Below are positions 34,662-43,590 of a stretch of DNA of 64,000 nt, piece after piece; position 1 is the first letter of the stretch; every line of letters begins with the position of its first letter. The notes below the pieces were generated by a model. That model saw only the letters and a program-made list of their open reading frames with translations, was not told the DNA's origin and made no database searches. This DNA is from UBA2773 sp964458715 (GTDB lineage Bacteria; Patescibacteriota; Minisyncoccia; Moranbacterales; DUUL01). The position numbers and the translations under genes were made by a program. The stretch is from contig CAYWJP010000001.1 in NCBI GenBank assembly GCA_964458715.1, positions 17,032 through 81,031 of the forward strand, in the 5' to 3' direction.

Positions 34662-35156
34662 CTATAATTTCTCTTTATCCAAGAGTTTTTTCTTTTTTTC
34701 TTTTCCTGGTCCAAATTCACCGATTCCTCCAGAACGTGGAATCACACGATGACACGGAACGACTAATGGAACAGGATTAGTCGTGCAAGCACTAGCTACG
34801 GCTCGATAGGACCTAGACTTTCCAATTGCTTCAGCAATTTGACTATAGAACTGAACTTCTCCAGCAGGAATGCTCTGCATGTATCGCCAAACTTTCATTT
34901 TAAAATCAGTACTTTCAACATCAAAAGGCAACTTTCCCCATTCAGTTTTTCCCTCTAGATAGCCTATTAATTTTTTGAAATATTTGTTTTGGTCTCTAGC
35001 GACCTTTTGAATATTTTCAGTAACAAATTCTTTTTTGAAATCTGCTAACAGCTTTTTCGAAGAATTGCCTATTTCCACCCAACAAAAACCTTTGGAAGTT
35101 GTTGCCATCAAAACATAGCCAATGAAAGATTTATGAACTAGATAGTCTATCTGCAT
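34662..35156 (-). CDS. ogt: methylated-DNA-protein cysteine methyltransferase
   Basis: An O6-alkylguanine DNA alkyltransferase (164 residues from the ATG at 35154-35156, which follows the rmuC stop by 1-2 nt; the longer reading from 35180 overlaps rmuC). The active-site motif PCHRVIPRSGGIGEFG is intact, and the helix-turn-helix part YSQIAEAIGKSRSYRAVASA precedes it. It repairs alkylated guanine by suicide transfer to Cys. It is the downstream partner of rmuC. Confidence 0.93.
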   Translation of the reverse strand: MQIDYLVHKSFIGYVLMATTSKGFCWVEIGNSSKKLLADFKKEFVTENIQKVARDQNKYFKKLIGYLEGKTEWGKLPFDVESTDFKMKVWRYMQSIPAGEVQFYSQIAEAIGKSRSYRAVASACTTNPVPLVVPCHRVIPRSGGIGEFGPGKEKKKKLLDKEKL

Positions 35157-35157
35157 A

Positions 35158-36297
35158 TTAATCTTCTTTAGGTCGATCAATTATTGGTCGGTCCACCGCT
35201 TCGATGATTTTTTTATCAGCAATTCGCAAAACATCTTTATCTATTTTGGTCAATTCCTTGCTAGCGTGATTGTAGTGGTTGACAGTAGTCGACAAAGAAT
35301 TGCCAACTTTCCCAAAAAATTCATCATAACTTTTCAAATGACGCCCCAATTTTTCCACATTTTTTTGAATATTTTTTGCTGATTCTTCAATCTGAAGAGA
35401 CCGAAGTCCCTGCAAAACCGTTTGAAGATAAGCCAAAAAAGAAGTCGGGGAAACAATTACTACGTGTTTTTCTTTGAAAGCGTATTCAACTAAATCTCGA
35501 TGAGCTGAACCTACTCTTTTGATTAACAAATCATAATAAATTGATTCAGAAGGGATAAACATAAAAGCAAAATCCATGGTCTTTTCTTTGGGTCGAATGT
35601 ATTTGGAAGTTTCATCAATCCGATTTTTCAAATCTTGATTGAAATCTTTTATCAGACCTGGTCGATCTTCTTTTTTACATTTCAAAAGTTTTTCATATTT
35701 TTCCAAAGAAAATTTAGAGTCAACTGGGATTATCTTGTCTTTAACAAAAATGACCGCATCGACTGCCTCCCCATTTTTAAATCGATACTGCATTTGAAAA
35801 TTATGGGGTGGCAAAACATTCTTCAAAGTTTCCTCCAAGAAATACTCGCCCAAAACTCCCCGTTGTTTTGGATTTTTCAAAATATCCTGAAGGTCTTTCA
35901 ATTGAGAAGAAAAATTAACCACCTGTTTATTGGTCTCATCTAATTTGGTTAATCTTTCAGTTACTTCTCTGATGGATCGGTTGGAATGTTTACTCATCTC
36001 ATTGAATTGAGAATTAATCTGTTCAAATAAACTTCGACTTTCCTTAGAAATTCCCTTGGACATCTCTTGCATCACCTGACTGCTGTCTTTTAATTGGTTT
36101 TTAGTAATTTTATTTATTTCCGATAATTTATGATCCATAATTTCCGACATTTGCCCCATTCTTTGTTGCATCATCATCATCGATTTATCTTCGTTCGGAC
36201 TTTTTTTCAAATCCGTTAACTTTTGATTCAATACAAAAATTGCTCCAGCTGCAAGGATTATTAAAACTATTAAAAATACGATTATTAAAATATCCAT
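35158..36297 (-). CDS. rmuC: RmuC-family DNA recombination protein
   Basis: An RmuC-like protein of 379 residues from ATG 36295-36297 (MDILIIVFLIVLIILAAG), after the porB stop codon; a longer reading would overlap porB by 46 nt. It has one N-terminal membrane segment, a coiled coil (residues about 25-130) and the conserved nuclease-like domain with KNPKQRGVLGEYFLEETLKNVLPP, VDSKFSLEKYEKLL and FMFIPSESIYYDLL. RmuC limits inversions at short repeats in E. coli, of interest in a genome full of palindromes. Confidence 0.9.
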   Translation of the reverse strand: MDILIIVFLIVLIILAAGAIFVLNQKLTDLKKSPNEDKSMMMMQQRMGQMSEIMDHKLSEINKITKNQLKDSSQVMQEMSKGISKESRSLFEQINSQFNEMSKHSNRSIREVTERLTKLDETNKQVVNFSSQLKDLQDILKNPKQRGVLGEYFLEETLKNVLPPHNFQMQYRFKNGEAVDAVIFVKDKIIPVDSKFSLEKYEKLLKCKKEDRPGLIKDFNQDLKNRIDETSKYIRPKEKTMDFAFMFIPSESIYYDLLIKRVGSAHRDLVEYAFKEKHVVIVSPTSFLAYLQTVLQGLRSLQIEESAKNIQKNVEKLGRHLKSYDEFFGKVGNSLSTTVNHYNHASKELTKIDKDVLRIADKKIIEAVDRPIIDRPKED

Positions 36298-36323
36298 AAG
36301 ATTAATTTCTAATTTATACTTCC

Positions 36324-37247
36324 TCAAACTCTCACTCTTGTCTCCTCTAAATCCCCCACCCTCTCCCATTGCTCATCAACTTTATTTTGGATGTCCTTTA
36401 TTAGAGCATTTTTATTCTTACTCTTGAAAATGTGCTTGAATCTCCCCTGAGTTTGAATAAATTCTTCAATTTTAATTCTCTTTTGAGGCTTATAATTGAT
36501 CTTGTATTCTCCATCAATAATTTCGTAAAGTGGCCAAAAATTAGTTTCTGTTCCTAATTTGGCAATTTCGATAGTTTTATAAGGAGCATGCACCCACTGA
36601 TTAGGGCAAGGTGAAAAAACTAAAATGAACGAAGGACCTTTGGTAGCAAAAGCTTTTTTAACTTTGGCCTGAAAATCATCAATAAACCCCACATTGGCAG
36701 TCGCCGCGTATTTAATATGATGAGCGGCTACAATCGCCATTAAATCTTTTCGAGCTACTTCTTTTCCAAAAGATTCTTTGCCAGCTGGGGTGGTTTCGGT
36801 TGAAGCGCCAAAGGGCGTAGCTCCGCTTCTCTGATTTCCAGTGTTCATATAAGCTCCATTATCATAACAAACATAAAGAAAATCGTGTTGTCGTTCCAAG
36901 GCTCCCGACAAAGCTTGCAATCCAATATCATAAGTCCCGCCATCTCCACCAAAAGCCACAAATTTAACTGGTTTTTTTGTTTTGATTTTTTTGCGTTTAA
37001 GTAAAGCTCTGTAGGCCGTTTCCGCTCCCGAAACCGTCGCTCCAGCATTTCCAAAAACACTATGAATATAGGGAACTTTCCAAGAAGTATTCGGATAAAT
37101 TGTGGTAGTCACTTCCATGCAACCGGTAGCATTAGTCACGACGATTGGATTATCAGTTCCATTCAAAACTGTTCGAGCAATTATCCCGATTGGACAACCA
37201 GCACAAGTTCCAGAAGTAGTAAATTTTTGTTCTTTTTCTTTAAGCAT
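36324..37247 (-). CDS. porB: pyruvate (2-oxoacid):ferredoxin oxidoreductase, beta subunit
   Basis: A 307-residue thiamine-diphosphate-binding subunit. Cys ligands of a 4Fe-4S cluster are visible in TSGTCAGCPIGI (13-23), NATGCMEV and FSPCPNQWVHAPY (near 206). The TPP motif is FGGDGGTYDIGLQALSGALER...YDNGAYMNTGNQRSG. It converts pyruvate plus CoA to acetyl-CoA with ferredoxin reduction. It ends an operon with gamma, delta, a HAD phosphatase and alpha genes. It is 198 nt downstream of porA, with an AT-rich repeat in the gap. Confidence 0.93.
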   Translation of the reverse strand: MLKEKEQKFTTSGTCAGCPIGIIARTVLNGTDNPIVVTNATGCMEVTTTIYPNTSWKVPYIHSVFGNAGATVSGAETAYRALLKRKKIKTKKPVKFVAFGGDGGTYDIGLQALSGALERQHDFLYVCYDNGAYMNTGNQRSGATPFGASTETTPAGKESFGKEVARKDLMAIVAAHHIKYAATANVGFIDDFQAKVKKAFATKGPSFILVFSPCPNQWVHAPYKTIEIAKLGTETNFWPLYEIIDGEYKINYKPQKRIKIEEFIQTQGRFKHIFKSKNKNALIKDIQNKVDEQWERVGDLEETRVRV

Positions 37248-37269
37248 ATATAAATTGTTATTTAAAAAA

Positions 37270-37440
37270 TATCAATAAATTCTAAATCCAAAATTTCAAA
37301 TTCCAAATAAATTACAATTTTCAAAATCTCGATGCTCAAAAACTAGCTTCGAGAATGTTTTGAATTTAAAATATTGTTATTTGGTGCTTATTTGTTATTT
37401 GTAATTTTAAATTTGGTGCTTATTTTCAAATTATTTAATT
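37270..37440. repeat. AT-rich intergenic repeat, family B (third copy)
   Basis: Fills the gap between porA and porB. TTTGGTGCTTATTTG-type units occur twice here (near 37380 and 37420), as does TTCAAATTCCAAATAAATTAC. The stem CTCGATGCTC...GAGAATG also occurs. No gene. Confidence 0.5.
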
Positions 37441-37445
37441 CAAAA

Positions 37446-38576
37446 TCACATCATAAAATATATTTCCTTCCTTTTTTTATTGAATATACCTTCAATATCT
37501 TTTTCAAAAATATCCCTCCCTCCCAAACCGTAAACTACACTTTCAGGTTCTTTTCCGGTGGATTTTTGAACCTCACCTACCAAAACCTGCCCTGTTCCAA
37601 AAGCCATATTCCGATCCATCACAACTACCCGTTTAATTCCTTTCAAGGCTTTTTGAACTTCTTTGCGAGGGAAAGGTCGGAATAGTCTAATCTTTAATAA
37701 TCCCACTTTTTTTCCTTCTGCTCGCATTTTATCAACTACGCTAGAAATTGTTCCACAAGTTGATCCCATTGCTACCATAACTATATTAGCGTCTTTTATT
37801 TTATAAGTTTCAATTTGTTCATATTTTCGCCCAGATATTTTTCCAAAATCTTTGACGACTTCATTGAATTTTTTCCCTGCCTCTTCCATTGCATCGTAAA
37901 TTTGCTTCCTAAATTCAAAATAACTATCAGGCAAAGCAATTGAACCAAAAGTTTTAGGCTTATCAAAATCCAAAAGACTTTTTTTAGGTTTATATTCTCC
38001 AATAAATTTATAAACTATACCATCGTTCAAAAGTTCTAAATTCTCTACGCTATGAGAAAGAATGAAACCATCCAAGTTGATTATGGCTGGCAATAAAACT
38101 TTTTCGGCTAATTTTAGAGCGATAAAAGTATTATCATAAGCCTCTTGAGCATTTTCCGAAAAAATTTGAATCCAACCAGTATCTCTCATTGCCATAGCAT
38201 CCGAATGATCGCAGTGAATATTTAGAGGACCAGAAATGGCTCGATTAGCTACTGCCATTACAATTGGCAACCGCATCGCGGAAGCCACTGGTAAAACTTC
38301 CATCATATACATAATTCCCTGAGAAGCCGAAGCTGTCATTGTTCGCGCCCCTGAAGCCGAAGCTCCAATACAAGCACTCATAGCGCTATGCTCTGATTCA
38401 ACCTGAATCATTTCGGTATCAGCTTTTCCATCGACTACTTTCTTGGAAAAATATTCCACTATCGGAGTTTGGGGAGTAATCGGATAAACCGCCATCACGT
38501 CTGGATTGATTTGATTAATCGCTTCTCCGACAGCAAATCCGCCAGTCAAAGCTACTTTTTTATTTTTGCTTATCAT
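37446..38576 (-). CDS. porA: pyruvate (2-oxoacid):ferredoxin oxidoreductase, alpha subunit
   Basis: A 376-residue alpha subunit. Typical elements are GGFAVGEAINQINPDVMAVYPITPQTPIVEYF (12-44), QVESEHSAMSACIGASASGARTMTASASQGIMYM (61-94) and the C-terminal IKRVVVMDRNMAFGTGQVLVGEVQKS. Its ATG lies within the last 17 nt of the HAD phosphatase gene, indicating translational coupling. With beta, gamma and delta subunits it gives a complete four-subunit enzyme. Confidence 0.94.
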   Translation of the reverse strand: MISKNKKVALTGGFAVGEAINQINPDVMAVYPITPQTPIVEYFSKKVVDGKADTEMIQVESEHSAMSACIGASASGARTMTASASQGIMYMMEVLPVASAMRLPIVMAVANRAISGPLNIHCDHSDAMAMRDTGWIQIFSENAQEAYDNTFIALKLAEKVLLPAIINLDGFILSHSVENLELLNDGIVYKFIGEYKPKKSLLDFDKPKTFGSIALPDSYFEFRKQIYDAMEEAGKKFNEVVKDFGKISGRKYEQIETYKIKDANIVMVAMGSTCGTISSVVDKMRAEGKKVGLLKIRLFRPFPRKEVQKALKGIKRVVVMDRNMAFGTGQVLVGEVQKSTGKEPESVVYGLGGRDIFEKDIEGIFNKKRKEIYFMM

Positions 38577-39246
38577 CTGTATTTTCTATAAATTTAATTA
38601 CCTCACCAAAATTTTCAACTTTTTTATCAGCTAAATCTATTACATTTTTTCGAGACACATTTTCGGTATAAGCTAAAAAATAATCGGCTTCTTCTTCTCT
38701 TTTGATCTCATAATCAGTCCAACCATCCCCAACTGCAAAAATCATTCCTTTAAGGTCCAAGGCTTCCATTTGCTTAACTTTTCCGTAAGCTTTAGTCATA
38801 AAACCGCCCTCGTTAATTCCAGAAACCATTCCCTGATTATCGAACACGAATTCATTGGCTAAAATATTTTCTCGAGGAATTTTGAAATAATCCGAAACTA
38901 GAAAAATACATTGCTTGAAACCGCCTGATATTACAAAAATTTGCTTATTGTTTTTCTCTAAAAAATCTTTATTCTCCAAAAAAGAATCTGAAATATTTTC
39001 TCTCATTTTTTGAGCTACTTTCTCCACTTCTTCGCGACTAGCTGAAAAAAGTTTTAATCGACTTCTTAAAGATTCAGCAAAGGAAATCTCGCCTCTCATT
39101 CCTTTTTTAGTAATTTCTTCAATTTTTTCTTGAATTTCATTTTTATTGGGATTGTCTTTTAAAGCCTCTCGAGCTATCTCCTCTAAAGCTTCTAATTTTA
39201 CAAAAGTACTATCAAAATCTATCACTAAAAAATTAGTTGAGTTCAT
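38560..39246 (-). CDS. HAD-family phosphatase, SerB-like
   Basis: A 228-residue HAD hydrolase. Motif I is FLVIDFDSTFVKLEAL (nucleophile Asp in DFDST), motif II ISGGF (about 107-111), the Lys KAYGKVKQ, and motif III GDGWTDYEIKREEEADYFLAY. It resembles phosphoserine phosphatase. The FDST in place of the usual DMDST and its place within the POR operon suggest either serine synthesis or hydrolysis of another small phosphoester. It overlaps porA by 17 nt. Confidence 0.85.
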   Translation of the reverse strand: MNSTNFLVIDFDSTFVKLEALEEIAREALKDNPNKNEIQEKIEEITKKGMRGEISFAESLRSRLKLFSASREEVEKVAQKMRENISDSFLENKDFLEKNNKQIFVISGGFKQCIFLVSDYFKIPRENILANEFVFDNQGMVSGINEGGFMTKAYGKVKQMEALDLKGMIFAVGDGWTDYEIKREEEADYFLAYTENVSRKNVIDLADKKVENFGEVIKFIENTDDKQK

Positions 39247-39263
39247 CTATAAATCTTTATGGG

Positions 39264-39554
39264 TTATTTCGTATCCTTATTTATCATTTTTATGGCTTTA
39301 ATTGGACAGATTTCAGCGCACAAACCACAACCTTTGCAATATTTATAATCCACCACAGATTTATTTTTACCGTCCACTTTTTTTATTCTTATTGCATCTT
39401 CTGGACAAAATTTTACACATAAACCACAAGCGATACATTTGTCACTAATTTCTGGCGCCACTTGAGACCACTCACCAGTAGGTGGATAATTTTTTTCATC
39501 ATTTTCAATTACTCCCCCTAATTCTTGTCCTTTTTTATCATTATTATTCTTCAT
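39264..39554 (-). CDS. porD: pyruvate:ferredoxin oxidoreductase, delta subunit (2x 4Fe-4S ferredoxin)
   Basis: A 96-residue ferredoxin-like subunit from the ATG at 39552-39554; an ATG 18 nt upstream is less likely. It has two CxxCxxCxxxCP motifs: CIACGLCVKFCPEDAIRI and CKGCGLCAEICPIKAIKM. It begins with PPTGEWSQVAPEI, the usual delta-subunit lead-in. The start overlaps the porG stop by 11 nt. It transfers electrons from the TPP site to external ferredoxin. Confidence 0.93.
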   Translation of the reverse strand: MKNNNDKKGQELGGVIENDEKNYPPTGEWSQVAPEISDKCIACGLCVKFCPEDAIRIKKVDGKNKSVVDYKYCKGCGLCAEICPIKAIKMINKDTK

Positions 39555-40101
39555 AAGCTGCCCTGATAGCATTAATATTTTTATTAGTTTTTTCTAAACC
39601 AATCTTCTCTCCGTATTTACTACGAAAAACTTTAACTAAATTTTCCAATTTAACCGCCTTAGTAACTACTGAAAATTTTCCTAGGATAACGGTGTTGGGC
39701 CTATTTTCTCCTACTATTTTAGTTGAAAGACCCGAAGCATCAACAATGACCAGATTACCCTTGAAGGGAATCAAAGCTGAAATTTCCTCCTTAGTTTTCC
39801 GAGTATTTATTATTAAAAACGAATCTTTACTTAAATTTTCAAAACCTTCAAAAACCTCCAACAGAGTTTCATCCAAAACCATGAAACAAGCTGGGTTGGT
39901 AATCGGCTCTCGAGTTTTTATGGGCTTATCAAAAATTCGAACAAAAGTTTGAACTGGAGCGCCACTTCTCTCTGGACCAAATTCCGGAAAAGCTTGAACG
40001 TATTTGTCTTCCAACAAAGCCCCTTGGGCAATTATCTCAGCGGTCGTTTTAGCTCCTTGCCCGCCTCGTCCATAAATTATAATTTCAAATATCTTTTTCA
40101 T
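39544..40101 (-). CDS. porG: pyruvate:ferredoxin oxidoreductase, gamma subunit
   Basis: A 185-residue gamma subunit with the typical N-terminus EIIIYGRGGQGAKTTAEIIAQGALLEDKYVQAFPEFGPERSGAPVQTFVRI. It is the first POR gene (gamma-delta-HAD-alpha-beta), transcribed from upstream of 40101. POR in a CPR bacterium points to acetyl-CoA formation with reduced ferredoxin, fed by pyruvate kinase (49395). Confidence 0.93.
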   Translation of the reverse strand: MKKIFEIIIYGRGGQGAKTTAEIIAQGALLEDKYVQAFPEFGPERSGAPVQTFVRIFDKPIKTREPITNPACFMVLDETLLEVFEGFENLSKDSFLIINTRKTKEEISALIPFKGNLVIVDASGLSTKIVGENRPNTVILGKFSVVTKAVKLENLVKVFRSKYGEKIGLEKTNKNINAIRAAYEE

Positions 40102-40124
40102 TTTTATTTTATTTTACAAATTTT

Positions 40125-41342
40125 CTATTCTAAATGTACTTTAACTATTTCAATAATATCTTCTTTTTGAAAAATTCCGTTCAAAAAATCTTCTCCCACG
40201 AATGAAGCTGGTGTTCCGGCAATTCCAAATTGGTTTCCTTGTTCAATGGATTCTAAAATTAAATCTCGGCTAGTCTCAGCGCTACTACATTCATCAAATT
40301 CTATTTTATTTAAGCCTATCTGCAAAGCGTATTGATCAAAAATTTTAAAATCTTTACTAATAATCCATTTTTCTTGATTAGCAAACAATAAATCAGCCAT
40401 TTCTTCAAATCGTCCTTGCTTATAAGCACACTGTCCAGCCAAAGCCGCACTAATAGCTTGTCCCTGCAAATCTAGAGGAAAATTTTTGTAAACCAGCGCT
40501 AACTGATCTCCAGTAAATTCATTTCGAGCCTGTTTAGCTGCTTCATAAAAAATTTTAGAATAAGAACATTGAAAATCAAAAAAGGTTATAATTTTTACTT
40601 GAGCGCTTTTATTTCCAATAATAATATCTCCATCTTTTTCGGTAGGAATTTCTAAATATTTCCCTACTGGAATTCCTAAGGCGGTAGCGTTCAAGACAAA
40701 CTTGTTATCTTTTTGATTAAAAATTTCTTGAACCTGATCTTCCTGGAAAAAATTGGCTTCTTGAATCTTTTTGTCAAAAACAAAAGAAGGGATACTTTTT
40801 AATTCATAATTTTTAATTAATTTTTTTCCTTCTTCTGAAGATTCAGAAACTTTATTAATAGCCATAGTAGGAATAAATTTCTTCATCCAAACTAAAATAT
40901 CATCAGCGTTACAAGCTATACATTCTTCTTCGTTATCAGCAATCAAAATATCAACTTTAATAGCAGGTTCTTTATAGGCCACCCAAGTTTTATCGCCTAA
41001 CTCAAACACATCAGCTGTTCGTAAAGATCTTTCAGAATAACCATTCTTGGTAACAATTTGCATTACATCCACGAATAAACTCCCCACAAAAAGTCCCAAG
41101 ATAAGAACAATGGCAGAAATTAAATTCTGAATTTTGCTATTCTCCTTTTTTTTATTTTCAATATCTCGCAAAGTCATCCCTCTTCGAGACTTCTTGACCG
41201 TTTTCTGGCTAGAAGTAATTTTAACTTTTCTAATTTGACTCTTTTTCTGAACTTTTGCTCTAATTTTCTTTTGACGAATCTTTTTGATCATCTTTTCAAC
41301 AAACTTTGTCTTTCCCTCCTTATTTTTATTTTTTTTAGCCAT
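40125..41342 (-). CDS. membrane-anchored protein with two thioredoxin-fold domains (DsbA-like C-terminus)
   Basis: A 405-residue protein: a very basic cytoplasmic N-terminus (1-70), one membrane segment (about 73-95), then two thioredoxin-like domains outside. The first (about 115-205) has CIAC at 141-144 and a cis-Pro motif SIPSFVFD. The second (about 225-405) resembles DsbA/BdbD thiol oxidoreductases (IITFFDFQCSYSKIFYEAAK, AGTPASFV), but its active site reads CSYS (259-262), so one Cys is lost. It may act in disulfide formation or isomerisation in the many Cys-rich surface proteins here. Upstream neighbour 41378 may be co-transcribed. Confidence 0.85.
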   Translation of the reverse strand: MAKKNKNKEGKTKFVEKMIKKIRQKKIRAKVQKKSQIRKVKITSSQKTVKKSRRGMTLRDIENKKKENSKIQNLISAIVLILGLFVGSLFVDVMQIVTKNGYSERSLRTADVFELGDKTWVAYKEPAIKVDILIADNEEECIACNADDILVWMKKFIPTMAINKVSESSEEGKKLIKNYELKSIPSFVFDKKIQEANFFQEDQVQEIFNQKDNKFVLNATALGIPVGKYLEIPTEKDGDIIIGNKSAQVKIITFFDFQCSYSKIFYEAAKQARNEFTGDQLALVYKNFPLDLQGQAISAALAGQCAYKQGRFEEMADLLFANQEKWIISKDFKIFDQYALQIGLNKIEFDECSSAETSRDLILESIEQGNQFGIAGTPASFVGEDFLNGIFQKEDIIEIVKVHLE

Positions 41343-41377
41343 TTCAATTTGGTTTAAAAATAAGGTTTTAATTAATA

Positions 41378-41608
41378 TTAATATTCATTTTCGTTATTTG
41401 ATTTAAAAACCTCTTGTTTAATTTGGATTTCATCACTTTTCAAAATTTTCTGATCATCATATCCAGAAACAATTGTTCGTAAAGCTTGTGATTTAAACAT
41501 TACTCCAATTAAAAATCCTAGCACAAATAACGCTCCTAATCTCAACCTACCTATAAAAATTTCATCTTTAATTATTTTTTCCCAATTGATTTTTTTCTTG
41601 ATTTTCAT
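41378..41608 (-). CDS. small single-span membrane protein, unknown function
   Basis: A 76-residue protein with a basic start (MKIKKKINWEKII), one membrane segment (about 26-43, RLGALFVLGFLIGVMF) and a short outside tail. It lies 36 nt upstream of the tandem-thioredoxin gene in the same direction, so a role with that protein is possible but not shown. Confidence 0.6.
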   Translation of the reverse strand: MKIKKKINWEKIIKDEIFIGRLRLGALFVLGFLIGVMFKSQALRTIVSGYDDQKILKSDEIQIKQEVFKSNNENEY

Positions 41609-41771
41609 ATTGCGTTTATTAATATTCTCCTATTCAACACCAAGAAACTATTTAAAATTTCACCATAATTTATAAAATTTTACTTATTTATTAAAAAGAC
41701 AGTTACTAATAAAATATCACATTAAAAACAGTTTCACAACTGTATCCTCAAGGTTATTTTTTCTTACTATG

Positions 41772-41799
41772 TTGATAATCTTTTTTAATTTGATATACT
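41772..41799 (+). promoter_or_regulatory. promoter of the 41834 gene
   Basis: TTGATA (41772-41777), 16 nt and TATACT (41794-41799), 34 nt before the ATG at 41834. Confidence 0.5.
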
Positions 41800-41833
41800 A
41801 AATTATAGAAACAACAAATTAAAATAAAATACG

Positions 41834-42175
41834 ATGCGAAAATTTTTCTATATATTCCCAACTTTGTCTTTAGCCTTATCTATGGGAAATTTAATCAACG
41901 GGCGAATTTTCGAGTCCTTACTTTGGCTTTTAACAACAGTGCTAATCGCTTTAATTTTTGTTCCTTTGGCTGTTAGGGCTAATGAAAAAGATGTTCCCGT
42001 TTATCAGGTTTTTGCTCCAATTTTATTAATACCTCTGTTTTTTTCAATTTTTTCCATTATGGATTTCCGCCGAATTGAACTTTTAACTGGTCCTCAAGCA
42101 ATTATTTATGGTATAGTAACAGGCATACTAGGGCTAATCACTTTAATGTTATTGATTGGTTCTAATAAATACTAG
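41834..42175 (+). CDS. multi-span membrane protein, unknown function
   Basis: A 113-residue very hydrophobic protein with about four membrane segments (from residue 4, 29, 60 and 88). There are few charged residues and no recognised motif. It is a single-gene plus-strand unit with a promoter just upstream and a terminator just downstream. Confidence 0.65.
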   Translation: MRKFFYIFPTLSLALSMGNLINGRIFESLLWLLTTVLIALIFVPLAVRANEKDVPVYQVFAPILLIPLFFSIFSIMDFRRIELLTGPQAIIYGIVTGILGLITLMLLIGSNKY

Positions 42176-42198
42176 ACTTCACTATTTTTTACCACAAG

Positions 42199-42230
42199 AA
42201 TCTTTCCCTTAAGGGAGAGATTTTTATTTT
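42199..42230 (+). terminator. terminator of the 41834 gene
   Basis: AATCTTTCCCTT / AAGGGAGAGATT forms a stem with a G-U pair, followed by TTTTTATTTTT. It lies at the convergent junction with the gene 42230-43492. Confidence 0.8.
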
Positions 42231-43492
42231 TAACAACAATATAATTTATCAGGAATTTTTCCGTCGCTCTTTCCGCCAAAAGGATTGCCCTTCTTTTCTA
42301 TTTTTTTCAACATTTCTTTATTATTCGAACTTTGGATTCCATTTTTTTCTTGTTCGACTCTAATTTGCTTTACCATTCGAGCTAGTCCTATTTTCATCGG
42401 ACAATTTTCAGAACAAGAATAACAAATAATACAGTCATGACTACCACTTTTTTTAGCTTTTTTGAGACCTTTTTGCACCGCTTCAAAGATAATTCCTTTA
42501 GATCCGATATAACCATCATTTCCGTAATGACTTCCTTTTTGGTTATAAACCGGACAAAAATTAATGCAAGCTCCACAATTAATACAATGTAAAATATCAC
42601 CGAATCCTTTTTTAATCATTTCTCGTCTTCCATTATCAACTAAAATTACATGGACTTCGTGAGCACCTTGAGCTCCCAACACTAGTTGATTTTCAATATC
42701 GGCTGTTTTGGAGGGTCCAGAAATAATTGAAATATATTGAGTAATATCTTGACCAGTTCCAAAAAGAGCGGCTGTTTGACAAAGCTTCACAGCATCTTCA
42801 ACTGATTCGGTAATTTTATCAATTCCGCAAAGAACAATGTGTTTTTTTGGTAAACGAGAAACCAAAGAAATGTTACCCTCATTCTCTAGTAAAACTACTT
42901 GACCTTCTTCTGTAAAAAAATTAGCCCCAGTTACTCCAATCTCGGCTTCCAAAATCTTCTCTCGAATTTTCTGGCATAAATAATGAGTTAATTTTTCTGG
43001 ATCAATTCTAATATCATCTTTGTATGTTTGCTTAATTTTTTTAGCAATCATTTTTGCTGTTATATGAATAGACGGCAAAACAAAATGCTCGTCTGTTTCT
43101 TTGAACATTTTCACAATAAAATCTCCTAGATCAGTCTCGCTCCAATCATGTTTTTCAAAAACTTTTTTAATCTCAATTTCCCTCCCAGTATTAGTTTTAG
43201 AGGAAATTATCTTTTTATTTTCCCCAATTATTTTCTCTAAAATTTTTCGAGCATCCTTATCGTCTCTCACTTCATAAACTTGAAACCCTCTTTTTTCAAA
43301 ATTCTGTTTAGCTAATCTTAGATTTTTCTCAAAATCCGCAAAAGGCTTCTGCCGAATTTCAGTCATTTTGTCTTTATACTGATTTTCATCAATATCTTTA
43401 CTTGCAAAAAATTTCCGCCGATTTTCTGCACCAAAATTAACCGCTTTCTTTATAGCTTCTCGACTTTCTGATTTTAGATAATCTTGTTTCAT
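42230..43492 (-). CDS. LUD-domain iron-sulfur protein (LutB-like)
   Basis: A 420-residue protein similar to LutB/YkgF: an N-terminal LUD domain (about 60-290, with SSKTNTGREIEIKKVFE, EAEIGVTGANFFTEEGQVVLLENEGN and VILVDNGRREM) and two 4Fe-4S binding motifs (CINCGACINFCPVYNQ, near 303; CIICYSCSENCPMKIG, near 352). Relatives act in lactate oxidation with LutA and LutC; neither is seen here, so the substrate is uncertain. The C-terminus ends in CC. It may link to the POR-based fermentation. Confidence 0.88.
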   Translation of the reverse strand: MKQDYLKSESREAIKKAVNFGAENRRKFFASKDIDENQYKDKMTEIRQKPFADFEKNLRLAKQNFEKRGFQVYEVRDDKDARKILEKIIGENKKIISSKTNTGREIEIKKVFEKHDWSETDLGDFIVKMFKETDEHFVLPSIHITAKMIAKKIKQTYKDDIRIDPEKLTHYLCQKIREKILEAEIGVTGANFFTEEGQVVLLENEGNISLVSRLPKKHIVLCGIDKITESVEDAVKLCQTAALFGTGQDITQYISIISGPSKTADIENQLVLGAQGAHEVHVILVDNGRREMIKKGFGDILHCINCGACINFCPVYNQKGSHYGNDGYIGSKGIIFEAVQKGLKKAKKSGSHDCIICYSCSENCPMKIGLARMVKQIRVEQEKNGIQSSNNKEMLKKIEKKGNPFGGKSDGKIPDKLYCC

Positions 43493-43590
43493 AATTTTTC
43501 ATAAATAAATCAACTCCATTTAATAAATATACCATGAATGTTAATCTCTTAATAATTTATAATATCATTTTCTAAAATAATCTGCAAAAA

